Shown here: piece after piece, positions 27,901 to 38,900 of the stretch
Numbering within the stretch: the stretch's first letter is position 1
Layout of the letters: each line of letters begins with the position of its first letter
NCBI RefSeq assembly: GCF_019925205.1
Contig: NC_083563.1
Coordinates: 9,424,001-9,488,000, forward strand
From: Metopolophium dirhodum
Lineage: Eukaryota; Arthropoda; Insecta; Hemiptera; Aphididae
Direction: 5' to 3'
DNA: 64,000 bases
Notes under the pieces: generated by a model
Seen by the model: only the letters and a program-made list of their open reading frames with translations
Database searches by the model: none
Told to the model about the DNA's origin: nothing
Program-made: the position numbers and the translations under genes

Positions 27901-29662
27901 AACTTGAAAGCAGTAATTGTTCTTTTAACAAAACTTTTAATACCTATCTATTTCTGAAAGACTAGAATAAAAATATTTTTAGTCCATTAGGTACTTTCTT
28001 TAAAAGCAGTTTTAAGAACATCGTTGTAAATATGATAGACATGATTCAATTCAATATATAAAAAAAAAATTTTAAACACCAAGATATATAATTGAAGGGG
28101 CCACAGAAAAAAGTTACCTATGCGTGTTTGCCGGCGACGATCAGTGATCTAAATGGTTGCAATTGATTACATATTATATTATTATTAATCTTATTCAGTT
28201 CACTTTTATTTTCTGCTAAAGAAAATCCTTGAAAAGTCTGTTTTCACGGGACTGACTATATTTCTACCTATCGATTGTGACGGAGCCTACCATTCAACCA
28301 CCACTTATTTATAGTGTGCACACAACTCCCCAAGTTTTTGGATTGACAAGAGATCTGCTGCAGCCTGTAACAGATAGAATTACAGATCTAATTTTTATCC
28401 CATACGTAAAACGTTAGGCAAATTTATAGTTGAGTAGGTTGAGTCTTGAATCTATGTGCCTACCTAATGTCCTAATAGGTTAGAAGATTCAATGTTCGAT
28501 AGGTACCTATCTCAATTTATTTTAAAATAGATATGGTATACCAAAATGTATCTATACGATTTTGACTTTTATCATTCTATAGTTTATTCGTTTTATTGTA
28601 TATTTTCTATCGGATGAAAATTGGTTCAATAAATAAAAACAAAATTTCAAAATATAAGTAGGTATAGTTATAGCTATTTGAATACTACATTGTGAATAGT
28701 GATGAAACCATTAACGGTATACGCGTACGCTTACCTATTTAGGTAATAGCTGGTGTATCGACTTTTCGTGAACCTACCTATGTTCCGTATGTTTCTTTGG
28801 ACGTCGATATTGTCAATACAATGTTTTGAGCGAAATATAATGGCATAGCATTTTGATTTGTGTCCACGCGCGGAGTGGCACGGACCAACCATTTTTGTTA
28901 ACCAAAATCTATGTTTTAGATGTTGGTAAAATAAGATTGAATGAAAAAAAAGACCGACTGTATCGCATCCTATAGATAAATCAATAAATATTAATTATGC
29001 ATAATGAACCGTGCGTCGTAGGAACAATACGCATACGCTCACAGCGGACGAGAACCTGCAGAGGAATGCAGGCGCGGCGGTCCGTTTCGCAAGGGGATCA
29101 TGTTGCTACAACTTTTCTTATTTAATTTTTTTTTTCAGGTGGTCATGTCAAGTGTGAAAACCCATTGCAAGTGTCACGGCATGTCGGGATCGTGTAACGT
29201 GAAAACGTGTTGGAGGGGTCTGCCGAACAAATTCATTGGGGTGGGCATCAAGTTGTTGAAACTGTACAATAAAACACCGTTGAAAGTGGAAATGGTTCAA
29301 GTCATTCGATTCGGACTTCCAAAACATACAGACAGTTCATTAGTATATATTACCGAATCTTCAGATTATTGTAATTATGACCAGAGAGTGGGCAGTTATG
29401 GAACAGTTGGCAGGTGTGAAATGTCATAGATTTATAAGCATTTACTCATATTTAATATGTTATTAATGTGTTTTTTTTCCCCCTTAGAAAATGTAACTCC
29501 ACAACAATTGGTACTGAAAATTGTCTAGCCATGTGCTGTGGCCGAGGCTACACTACACAAACTATTGAACAGACGGAGCGCTGTCAATGCAAATACCATT
29601 GGTGCTGTTATGTAAATTGTCAAAACTGTACTAGCCTAGTAAAAAGGCAAATCTGTAATTAA
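1337..29662 (+). CDS. Wnt11: Wnt ligand, Wnt11 subfamily, five exons
   Basis: Secreted lipid-modified signalling glycoprotein that binds Frizzled-type receptors. Coding exons: 1337-1407, 18931-19175, 23205-23542, 29139-29413 and 29488-29662. They total 1104 nt, or 367 residues, close to the roughly 354 of vertebrate Wnt11. All introns are GT-AG and all phases agree (2,1,0,2). Exon 1 encodes a hydrophobic signal peptide ending in SIQWL, which matches the start of mature Wnt11 proteins (IQWLAL or IKWLAL). Exon 2 carries the RRWNCSS motif. Exon 4 carries CKCHGMSGSC at residues 228-237, where S234 is the expected palmitoleoylated serine. Exon 5 ends with the cysteine-rich block MCCGRGY...CKYHWCCYV. 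Exon 3 has an acidic insertion (GDGDEDLSANANED) not found in vertebrate Wnt11. Exons 2-3 are GC-rich and exons 4-5 are not. The subfamily call rests on the N-terminal IQWL and the KCNSTT...CCGRGY pattern; another Wnt class is possible but less likely. Confidence 0.88.
4468..4708. mobile_element. Candidate hAT-like short insert
   Basis: The left end reads CATAGGCGGAG and the right end CTCCGCCCCTG, which are imperfect inverted copies of each other. The flanking 8 bases do not match, so a target duplication is not seen. Weak call. Confidence 0.3.
7788..7817. repeat. Perfect 13-bp inverted repeat, 4-nt loop
   Basis: The arm TGTTTGATTTAAC (7788-7800) is followed by CGAA and the exact reverse complement (7805-7817). 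It lies in Wnt11 intron 1. Function unknown. Confidence 0.8.
15816..15959. mobile_element. hAT-type MITE with perfect 8-bp target duplication
   Basis: A 144-bp insert that begins CATGGGCG and ends CGCCTATG, so its ends are short imperfect inverted repeats. It is flanked by the direct repeat GTTTTAAC at 15808-15815 and 15960-15967. An 8-bp target duplication is the hallmark of hAT transposition. There is no coding capacity, so it is non-autonomous. It lies in Wnt11 intron 1. Confidence 0.75.
17825..18550. repeat. Degraded copy of a dispersed aphid-type repeat
   Basis: Shares the blocks 'aatctagttggtactt', 'aaaaactggaatttttac' and 'aaaatattttgactct' with the better preserved copies at 44134, 53512, 54178 and 57024. 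Both ends are eroded, so the limits are approximate. Confidence 0.55.
18810..18912. repeat. TTA trinucleotide microsatellite next to a splice acceptor
   Basis: About 100 bp of TTA repeats, interrupted once near 18871-18880 by a T-rich run. It ends 18 bp before exon 2 of Wnt11 (acceptor at 18929-18930), so it supplies the polypyrimidine and branch-point region of that intron. Confidence 0.95.
20160..20527. repeat. About 100-bp minisatellite, four units
   Basis: Units start with AACCAGTCTTTTGGTT at 20160, 20274, 20374 and 20475 (the second reads AACCAGTCCTTTGGTT). Spacings are 114, 100 and 101 bp and the last unit is partial. The array ends just downstream of the stop codon of the transposon open frame. 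Confidence 0.9.
20541..21074 (-). CDS. Transposon-borne ORF, fragment of a larger protein
   Basis: An uninterrupted frame of 177 residues inside the TIR-bounded element. Its codon use and amino-acid mix look like real coding sequence, unlike nearby random frames. Near the start is the segment GHTQMQCDSVHSLIERK, with D, H and E residues such as occur in the C-terminal parts of some transposon nucleases or transposases. It ends in a basic tail (SSFKTKKGKI). An alternative start is a splice acceptor just before GHTQMQ, because the first eight residues are low-quality. I do not recognise a named family with certainty. It is likely the C-terminal exon of a transposon protein whose upstream part is missing here. 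Confidence 0.55.
   Translation of the reverse strand: MIQQNYLVKGHTQMQCDSVHSLIERKLKGQDIHLPSDYIRITKAARKTPSQLGAILLNYDFFLNFKTHQTYASIRPGRTKGDPEVKDIRCLLYNPTTKRIMYKLLFDEPYDDIPVGRIPVLMQNEIKYENLYKKPLSITLSKYQDLQKLKQFLPPDTHSFYDSLEHASSFKTKKGKI
21883..21936. repeat. CT then TA dinucleotide microsatellite
   Basis: A run of CT repeats with TTTC interruptions grades into TA repeats. It lies in Wnt11 intron 2. Confidence 0.85.
23622..24098. mobile_element. Candidate hAT-like insert
   Basis: The left end TGGTGGCGCC and right end GGCGCCACTG are near-perfect inverted copies. The flanking 8-mers TACCTAGG and GACCTAAG match at 6 of 8 positions, compatible with an old target duplication. Confidence 0.45.
24341..24930. 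mobile_element. Possible Helitron-like fragment
   Basis: Contains the phrase 'cgcctggtccaatattgatgaa' style and 'ctggatgatttagactcac', which resembles a widespread insect Helitron-type 5' region (established from general repeat knowledge, not searched here). Boundaries are approximate. Confidence 0.3.
25476..25992. mobile_element. hAT-like insert rich in TTAACTTAACTGAGTTAA
   Basis: The left end CAAGGCTGGGCATTAA and right end TTAACTTACCCAGCCTTG are inverted copies at their outer 10 bases. The flanking 8-mers GCTTATAG and ACTTATAG match at 7 of 8 positions, consistent with a target duplication. The 517-bp interior is full of overlapping TTAACT/AGTTAA words. No coding frame. Confidence 0.65.
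26572..26900. repeat. Truncated copy of the dispersed GATTCTGAGCGA repeat
   Basis: Begins TGATTCTGAGCGATGAAGA, then shows the GT-rich run, 'gtgaatctagttggtaat' and 'aaggaaaaacgg' blocks shared with the longer copies at 44134 and 54178. The right part is missing or degraded. Confidence 0.6.
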
Positions 29663-29741
29663 TTGTAATGATTCAAATATATATATATATTTGAGATTTT
29701 ATTTTGTGAAAGAATATTTTTTTTTTTATAACCATGTGGTA

Positions 29742-29747
29742 AATAAA
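29742..29747 (+). terminator. Poly(A) signal of Wnt11
   Basis: AATAAA 80 bp after the stop codon, the first clear canonical signal on the plus strand after the gene. Confidence 0.6.
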
Positions 29748-29800
29748 CACAAAAAATAAAAATGGAAAAAGTTTTTCACAATTAAAATAAATTTAATATC

Positions 29801-29806
29801 TTTATT
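29801..29806 (-). terminator. Poly(A) signal of the UGGT gene
   Basis: AATAAA on the minus strand, about 180 bp after the UGGT stop codon (29986-29988). It lies only about 55 bp from the Wnt11 signal on the opposite strand. Confidence 0.5.
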
Positions 29807-29985
29807 TTTTAATTTATTATTCCTAAACAAATTATAATATAATCAAAAATGTTATCAACTAATGTTGTAAAAATTATGGAACAATGAATAGTTGGTTTCA
29901 ATAGATATAAAATAAATAGACATATTATCATAATAAAACTGGAGATCATTTGAATTCTATGCAACAGTTTTCAAATATAAATCCA

Positions 29986-32900
29986 TTATAATTCTGTGTG
30001 TACTTCTGGTCCTGAAATAAGAAAAAATAATATATTTTAAAAACCGATAGAATAAATATAATGATTAAAATTTACAAAATTGTCATCCCCGTCCAATATA
30101 AAAGTAACTTGTACACGGTTGCAGCAAATTTGCGCCAAGTACAATGCTCTCAAGGGTATTACTTTATTTTTACAAGTTACAACAACTGCCTAGCTTCATT
30201 TTGCAAACATTAATACCTTCGTTCGTTGTTTCCGTCTTACAAACGCATAACATATAGATATGGCGTCCACTTATATGGTAAAGAAACTTTTCAGCTGCGA
30301 CCAATTGTCGGAAACAGAAGCAGATAACGAAAACTGATTTAACAATTTAACAAGGAAAGTGGTCTGACCAAACCAGACAAATATCAGTCACCACCAGAGA
30401 TTACTCTTATATTAGACAGATAGTACTTTGCACTTTTGTTTTATCTTCATACAATTTCAAGAGCCAGTTACCTTTTGATTGAGTTTCAACATTGAAAACT
30501 TCATCTTCATGTTCACTTTGCTTAATTTGTAATCTTTTAATTTCATTATCATAATCTTTCCATTCACTAACAATTCTCATTGCTGCCGTCAACTTGGCTT
30601 CTTTAGTTAATGGATTATTACACTATCATTTTAATAAAAAACAATGTATTAAAAGTAATTTTTACAATTATAAAAGTAAGATTTACTAAAATATTAATAC
30701 TTACAAGATCAATAGTTTTGGCTGATTTTTTGGATGCATCATCACACCATGTTTCACACCAAAGCCATTCTTGTGGCAAACTTTTAATAGAAACTTGGTG
30801 AATCATGTTATTTGGCAAATCCTTTAAAAATATAACAATTAAGGTGTCATATTTTATTTTATTATTATTATTTATCTAACCTGATCTAAATTTGATAAAC
30901 TATTTGGATCTTGACTAAGAGCTTGGTATTGACCTCGTAATCTATCACCAGCTGCTACTTTTCTAAAGCGTTTCAAATCTACTACATACAATGCACTGAT
31001 ATGATAACGACGACCCTGTAGATGAGTTTTCCAGTAGCCTTGTTTCCAAAATCTTTAAACAAATGCATTTTAAAATAAAGGTAAATACTATTTTTAGACA
31101 AAACTAACCTGAAGCCATCCATTTCTTTACGGCTTTCACAAAATGGAGTATACGCATATGGTGCACCACCTAAATCTAAATCAACTAATTCTTTCATATC
31201 AGCTCGGACTACTTGATCAGCATCAACAAATATAATTTTTTTAACATCCAATGGAAAAAGGACATCCAAAAACAATATTTTATAACCCCATATAGTTCTC
31301 TGTTTTTCTGTTTGTTGATGAAGCCAACGAGGCCATTTATATTCAACTAGTTCATATTGAAATTTATACTCTTGGGCCATAATAGGAAGAAAGTTCTAAA
31401 ATAAAAAATGAATACATCAATAATAGTCATTAATCACACTAATTATTAAAACAAGAATTATAAACTCATTACATAAAATATAAATACCTTAACAGTTGGA
31501 GAAAGATAATTTTTAAGAAACCAGAATTTTACTGGAGATTTAGTATTTTTTAACACACTCAACATCATAATTCTTAAAAATCTTTCATATAAGTGGCCTG
31601 AAGCAACAGAAAATATGTTGATAGTTTCGTCAGTTGATTTATCAGGTGAACCCGAGCCGAAAGAACTATGAAAGAATGTATAATAAATAATATAATAATA
31701 TAACATAATAACTATTTAAGAAAGGATAATATATTAGAACTAATAGAAATCATAAAAACCAACGGAAATTTAGCTAAAAAAATTAGCATTTCAGCAAAAA
31801 TTAGTTTTATAGTTTAAATGGAAAAGTAAGTTTTTTCGGTTTGTAAATGATTTAGTTAAAATTTTTAGGAAAGTGCAAAATATATTTAACTTTATTTAAG
31901 TATAAAATAATTTGAATCTTACTTAGATTATGTTAAGGTTTTTCAAAAGACTAGGTAAATACTACAAGTTTCAAAGGCCCTATTAATAATATATAATATA
32001 AGATCTAGGGCTAAATTTACCTCATAAAACATAATAATGTATTCAAATTATAAAAAATTAAAAAACTAAAAATTTTCAATGTAATTTGCAACAAACAAAT
32101 AAGTAGCTAACTCATCAGAAGATTATATAAACTATAAAGACCTAGAGTTCCTGATATGTTGGCATCATATAAAAAGAAACAGAATGTGATGAGTGAGGAC
32201 TGACACAAATGATTAGCTACATTTACTCACCACCACATCAATAATAAAATATGTAAAGAAGTTTAATGTTCACTTTTATTCACCTGGTAATTGAATTCCA
32301 TAAACCTTTATTTTCAGCATCATCATCACCCAAGACATTTAAACTCTGTTTGCCAGGTTTTTTGGCAACTTTGACTTTAATTATGTGAGAACGAAATGAA
32401 CTGATCAATACTTTGATATCCATACTGTTTGGAGAACGGTCTGATCCTTCATGAGAAATAATGTCATAAATATCAGCTGAAGGGCCTTGTCGAAGTCTTA
32501 ACATCCAAGCCCCTGGGTTAGCTTTCATTTGGAAATAACCCAAGTTGGCCATAACAATTGTATCTACCACTACTGGATTTGACTTAGTTCCTAGTGTCAT
32601 TTGAAGACCACGAGGTGGATTCATGTTGACTGAATCATAACAATGACCCTCAAGCAGCAGATATTCCAATTCATACCGACTAAATTAATTAAAATAATGA
32701 AAATAATGAAATGTTAGTTTGCCATTAAGAGGACTCTATACAGATATTTGTTGTTTCCGTCTTACAAGTGCATAACATAACAAATTTACGCTCGGCAGAT
32801 CACATTTCAGTTAGTTTAAAAAATAGAGTGAATCGACCTATTATGGAACATCATCTGTGTTTGTAAGTGGGTTTTTACAATAATTCAGTTTTTAAGTGAG

Positions 32901-35900
32901 TTATGAGCATTTTTATTTTACGCTATATTATATGCTCATAACTTACTAAAAAATTGAACTATCGTAAAAAACCCACATGCAAACACAGATTATATACTTA
33001 CCATCAAGTTCCAAAATAGATCGATTTACTCAAATGTTTAAACTAAAGGAGCTAAACGCGTTCTCCTGAGCATAAATTTGTTATGTTACGCACTTTTAAG
33101 ACTAAGACAAATGTCTGTTTAGCGTCCTCTTAAGCGGTTATGATTAGTCTTACAAACCTATAAACACCCATTTCAACATCTTCGAGTCGAATGTTGTCCA
33201 GATCATATGGAGATTCAATAGATTCAACCAACCAATTATCAGGTACATGAAGTATTTGTGTTAATAATGGACTAGTAGGCATATTAGAAAACTTTGCTAT
33301 TGGATCAGGGGACAAATGGCCAGATTTATCAAAAATGACTTCAGGTTCAAGCACAAAACGATAAAAACTGAAATATAAAATACATAAAAACATGTACATT
33401 TTAGAATATATTATATTAATTCTTACCTTTTAACAGGCATATCACTGTTCTTATCAACACAATTAAAATATATATTTATGTTAGCATTGAGTACTCGTGA
33501 TAATACAGAAATAATAGATCCAACTTTCTGAGCACCTCTAGACACAGGATCAACAATAACATTGATTTCAAAAACTGGTTCATCTTCGTTGCTGGCAGTT
33601 AATTTAATAACACTTCATAAAAAAAAAAAAATTATGAAAAAATTAACATTTATAATGAAAGTTACTAAGTACTACTAAGTTTTACTAAGTATGGGTTGTA
33701 CTGTATTGCAATAAGGCTATAAAATGCCATAAATATTATGATATTTTACCTGTGTTTAGTAGAAACATCAGGTATAGAATGTCGATTTTTAGTTTGAGAA
33801 CGGCTACTAATTAAGGCACTCGCTTTCATTATCATATCACTTGTAATATCCATTACATCTATAAATAATATAAACTAATTTAAATTATGTTTAATTTAAT
33901 ATGTCAAATATTAAGTTTTAATACAAAAAATAACTATATTACTTTTAAACTTATTAATGCCCAGAACAGTTAAAAATTATATTTATAGTAATTGATATAT
34001 TTTTAAGTTTTAACGTACCTGATTCTTTAAGTATATTAAGAATTTTGTTTACACTGCCCTTTAATGTATGTTGTTCTAATAAAGCAAAATCATCAGTTAA
34101 AAAATCTTCATCTTCATCAAATGGACCCAAAATACGTCCATTTGTGATTATGCCGCTTTGTCCACTTTCAAAATTCAATGCTTCAAAAGCAAAGTTTCTA
34201 TACAATTGTATATCTATTTTTGACACATCAAAATGTATCTCTTCCTACCCAAAATTAAATATAATATTAATATTTTAGATTACTATAATCAAAGGATATA
34301 AATCTTACTGGTAGTGAATTTATGACTTCAATATGATTTTTATTAACATTAATTGCTTGTGATAAATGCTTAACTAATATATTCAATTTATCTTCCTGTT
34401 TAAAAGCTTCAAAAACTATTTTATTGATTTTGATTATATGTTCATCGTTACTTGATGGATTCGGAACTACACCTATACGTGATTCAGAATCCGATTTCTG
34501 TAAGAAAAATGTTACATAAGAATAAGTTAAAGTTAAAACAAATGTAATTATGGTATATCCTAAATTTACAAAATGTATATGGATTATAGAATAGACTACA
34601 AGAAACAGAGAAAATATGGAACAAAGACCAACATTTAATTTAAAATTACTTATAATTGTTATCGTTATCGTAGAAGAGTAATAAATAACGGGATAACTTT
34701 CATATTTAGGCTATAACATAACCTTTTAAAACTACTAAATCATTGTACCATAAAATTAGTAATATTTTTAAAATCACAATTCTTTAAAATTATTAAAAAA
34801 TATATAAATATTATTGTTTTCTATTTATATTATAGTTTTTTTTTTTTTTATATATGATTATCTTAGTGTATAACATATAACACAAAAACATGTTAATATG
34901 CTATACAATTTAAATTATGTTTCAAATAAATAATAGTTAATAGTAATATCTGTAATCGGGTTGTACAATATTCCACATATCCAATTTTCTAGTTCTAATA
35001 ACTTTTGTATTTTTGCACCGAACACAATTATGTGTCACAACATAATGTTATAAAATTGACAATAAAATAAATAGGCTAGTAAAATCCTTGATAATGCCTA
35101 ATCTAAACATCTAGTACATAAGAGAATCTGTATTAGACATTAGTGTAGTTTTAGACACTTTATATGTCAAATGATTTGTAGTGTTTGTAGAGTATAGAGA
35201 TTTTGGAAATAAAACATTAACATATTCACTTTATAAACTAAATACAAAATTATAAAAAAATTGACAATGGTGAAAAATTAAATAATCATGCTACATTTTA
35301 TGGAGTTGGTTGTACTACCAATATATGATATACAAGCTAATTTAAATAAATTTGAAGAGCTTATAAAAACTGCTGACAGTTAGATTCTAGAAAAACATTA
35401 AAAAGTGGTTTGCACTGATAAAAGTGTTATGTTTGGAAAATTTAAAATACTACACAATACACTTGTTCATTGTACCGAAAAGTCACTTCCAGGATAAAAA
35501 ATGGCCTACATTTATTAATTAGATGATAGAAGGCTCATACATTTAAATTAAAGAAGTTATTTAATTATGTAAATTGTAGTATGTAATGTTAATACTTAAT
35601 AATAATAACCTATAAAATGAAAATATTTAATTCTAACTAATTTATGAATGGACATACAATTTGAATTTATTATATATGCATTTTCCAGTACCCAGGCCAG
35701 ATTTTCCAATAACCAAACACCGCCGCATACATGTCAGACTACAGAGAAAACATCTTATTGAGAATAGGTATTGATAGAAAAATAAATATCACATTATGTT
35801 ATTTTTTTTTTACTTTTAGCTTCAGAGGTCATTGTTAGTAGAATATGTTTAAATATTATAAGTTACGTTATACATTATTATGTTACAAAAAACTTATTAC

Positions 35901-38900
35901 TTAATATTTTATAAATTAATAAATACTATATTTTGATTTGAAGATTAAATATTGTAAATTATTTGCTTACCAAATGTTCAAATGTGTTTTTGATCAATTT
36001 GAAAGTAGACAGTTTAGAAAAATCTCCAACAATCCAGTGTGTAATTGGATTAATAGTAGATTTCTTAGTAAAAGTAGTATAATTTATTGACTTCAAAACA
36101 AATTCATGTTTATCTGATAATTGCAAATTTTTACTTGAGTCTGTATTGAGTACACGTGAGTTCAGTCTATAACAATTATTGTGTGGATCAATATACTTAA
36201 TTTCACATAATTAATTGTAAATAATAATAATTTTTTTTTGGTTAATTACCTTGGCATTACATTTGGTTGTGTCATTAACCAATCTACAACATTGTCTGTA
36301 TCAGTCAATTCTCTTTTGTATACAGCCTTTTGTAAAGTCTGCGTTTGAGTTACTAATTCTACTAAAACAGCTTCTTCAAAGTCTTCCTCCACCAAAGATT
36401 TTTCTTGTAATGGAACCCCATTAAGTAATACTTGAGGTAATTTTCTAAACCCTGTCTTTGCGACATACTCTTTTGCCAGTATTTGGGCAGTATCGTAATC
36501 ACTGTCTTCTCCAAATATTTCATCAATAATTGCTTTGGGGTACTGCTTCTTAAATTCATTTAAGACATCATCAACAATAACATCTCTGTCTTCACTAATA
36601 GATGTATACATATTAGTTATGAAATTAAATGCAGACAATGGTTTAGATGTTTGCTCAACAATATAATTGTAAGCATTCAATATGGCTACACTAGCATCGT
36701 TTAGTCCTATGGCTGGCTTTGGCGAAACATTAAATACAATCCCAACTCGTAAAGGACTTTGATGGTTTAAAAATGAATCAGTTAGTTTTAGTAAAGGCCA
36801 TGAACTTTTAGAAGCTGGATTACAAACAATTACTAGATTATACAGGTTACGACGAATACTTCGTAACATGCCAGGAAATGTTGGTCGAAGCAAATCATCA
36901 ACTGAAGAAGGCCACCTCTTATATGTAGCATCAGTTTCTAAGTCATTTATCCATTGAATAGCAGAGTCCCTAATATCTACAGCATATGACTTTCCTTTAA
37001 CACTTCCAAAATCCAACGCTAACATAGAAGAAATAGCTTTTTTGTCTGTAATGCCTATAACCAAAAAAACAATTTCAACATTTTTTCTTGAGTAAAAAAA
37101 ATATTATTTACCTATAGAATATAACCCTTCCATTATACTCAATTCTTGAGTAGCTGAATCTAATATAGTTGACATATCTGTGATGTCTATATCAAAATAC
37201 ATTCCATTTAATAATAAAACTGTATCAGTAGGTTGTAAATTCAATCCCATTGAAAAACTATCTTGATTTTTTGATACTTCATCCCTTAGTTCTTTGCTAA
37301 CTTTAACATTAGCCAATGATCTAGCCTAAAATAAATTAACATGCAAATTATACTTTAAACAATGGAATAAATTTTTGTTCAACATTACTTGAGTTGGAAA
37401 ATTCTGAGCAATGTGAATAAAAGTTTGAATAGCATCTTGAGGTGGGCCACTCATAATTCTCTGTGCTGCTTGTAGGCTCAATTCTTGAAATTGCCAAGCC
37501 TTAAGAGGGGCTAGTTCACCACTAACCTCGGATAAATGAGTTCTGAATTTTAATAAATCCTGCTTTCTATCGGGGTATAACTCACTAAATTAAATGATTA
37601 AAAGTTTATCAGTAACAATAATAAACAGTAAATACTAATAAAATAAATTAAAATTACACAAGGCGTTTAAAATCAAATCCTTCAATTTCTGAAATATCTT
37701 CCTCATCTTCATTTCTATTCAAATCATTTTTATCTTTAACTACACTATCGTCTTCTGCTTTATATTCAGTTGATTTCATATGAAGTTCAACACCATAACC
37801 AGATAGGCGAACCTTCTGTTCACTCTTTTCCTATACAGAAATTATTGGTTCATGCAATTGTAATTACAACATATATTAAACAAATTACTTTTACAAAATG
37901 ACGTAGAACATAGTCTATAGATCCTTCTTGAGCATATTGTTTTAATACTGTATGATAAGAAGCAAATTCTGCTGTTCCTAATTCACCATACAATATCGCT
38001 ATGTTACTTCTGTTTTTAGAAGAAGGGTGATGATGATCTATATGATATGTTTCACACAAATGTTTTGAACCTTCAGCCTATAAAAAAGATTGTGTTCATT
38101 TTTTTTTTAAATGGATGATGTTTGCATAAGACTGAACAAAAACTAACACTTATCCGTTGTAAAACTTTTTTTAACTCTTCAACTGAACACACAAGTTCAC
38201 CATCAATTTCTACAGAAGTGGAACAATGCACTCCTCGATCAGCTGCCATTTGAGCATACATTTCAATACGTGGTGAATATATATGCATGGATAGAGAAAA
38301 TTTTAATAGTCTTAATTTAGAATTGGATAATAATAATTCAGCCTTAGATAATGCAATCTGGTATTTGATTTGATCATTATCTACAAAAATTGAATTAAAG
38401 ATTAAAGATTTTATAATTATAATACAAATTATATTAATACTATATTCTTATTCTATACCAAGTTCACTTAAAGCTGGATTAAGCTGTGATATACTATCCA
38501 CAAACAACCATAAAGAATATGGATTTTCTTCAGCCATATATTCTGCCATTTCTAAAACAAGTGGTACCATACTCCATTTTGTATCAATCATAGTCGTAAC
38601 ATATTTTCCTTTTTTAGAATTTTTATTTTCTGATTCACGTGTGAATAAAAAAATAATACAAATCAAACCAACTATAAAATAAAAGTTTGATGAATCTGAA
38701 ACATAACATTAATTATTAATTACAATTTAACTTGAAATAATAAATGTAATAATTATTTAATTAAAAGCATATGCCATTTTACATTATTATAAAAAGGTAT
38801 ATTAATAAATAATATACTAAATATTTAAAAAAGGGTAGAATTAGGTATATTGTTAATGCACCATAAATCAAATAATTTGTAGCTCTAATAACACCTGTTT

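Larger units (their letters stand above)
23543..29138 (+). other. Wnt11 intron 3
   Basis: Starts GTAAGA and ends TTTCAG. It holds a candidate hAT insert (23622-24098), a possible Helitron fragment (24341-24930), a hAT-like insert (25476-25992), a truncated dispersed repeat (26572-26900) and a GC-rich patch just before exon 4 (about 29036-29098). The part from 27480 to 28350 looks like old transposon sequence but cannot be assigned. No exon is seen. Confidence 0.65.

Noticed and set aside
38142..38150. UGGT exon 4 ending at A/GTGTTA
   Set aside because: That choice makes a stop codon at the next junction; AGT/GTTAGT keeps the frame.
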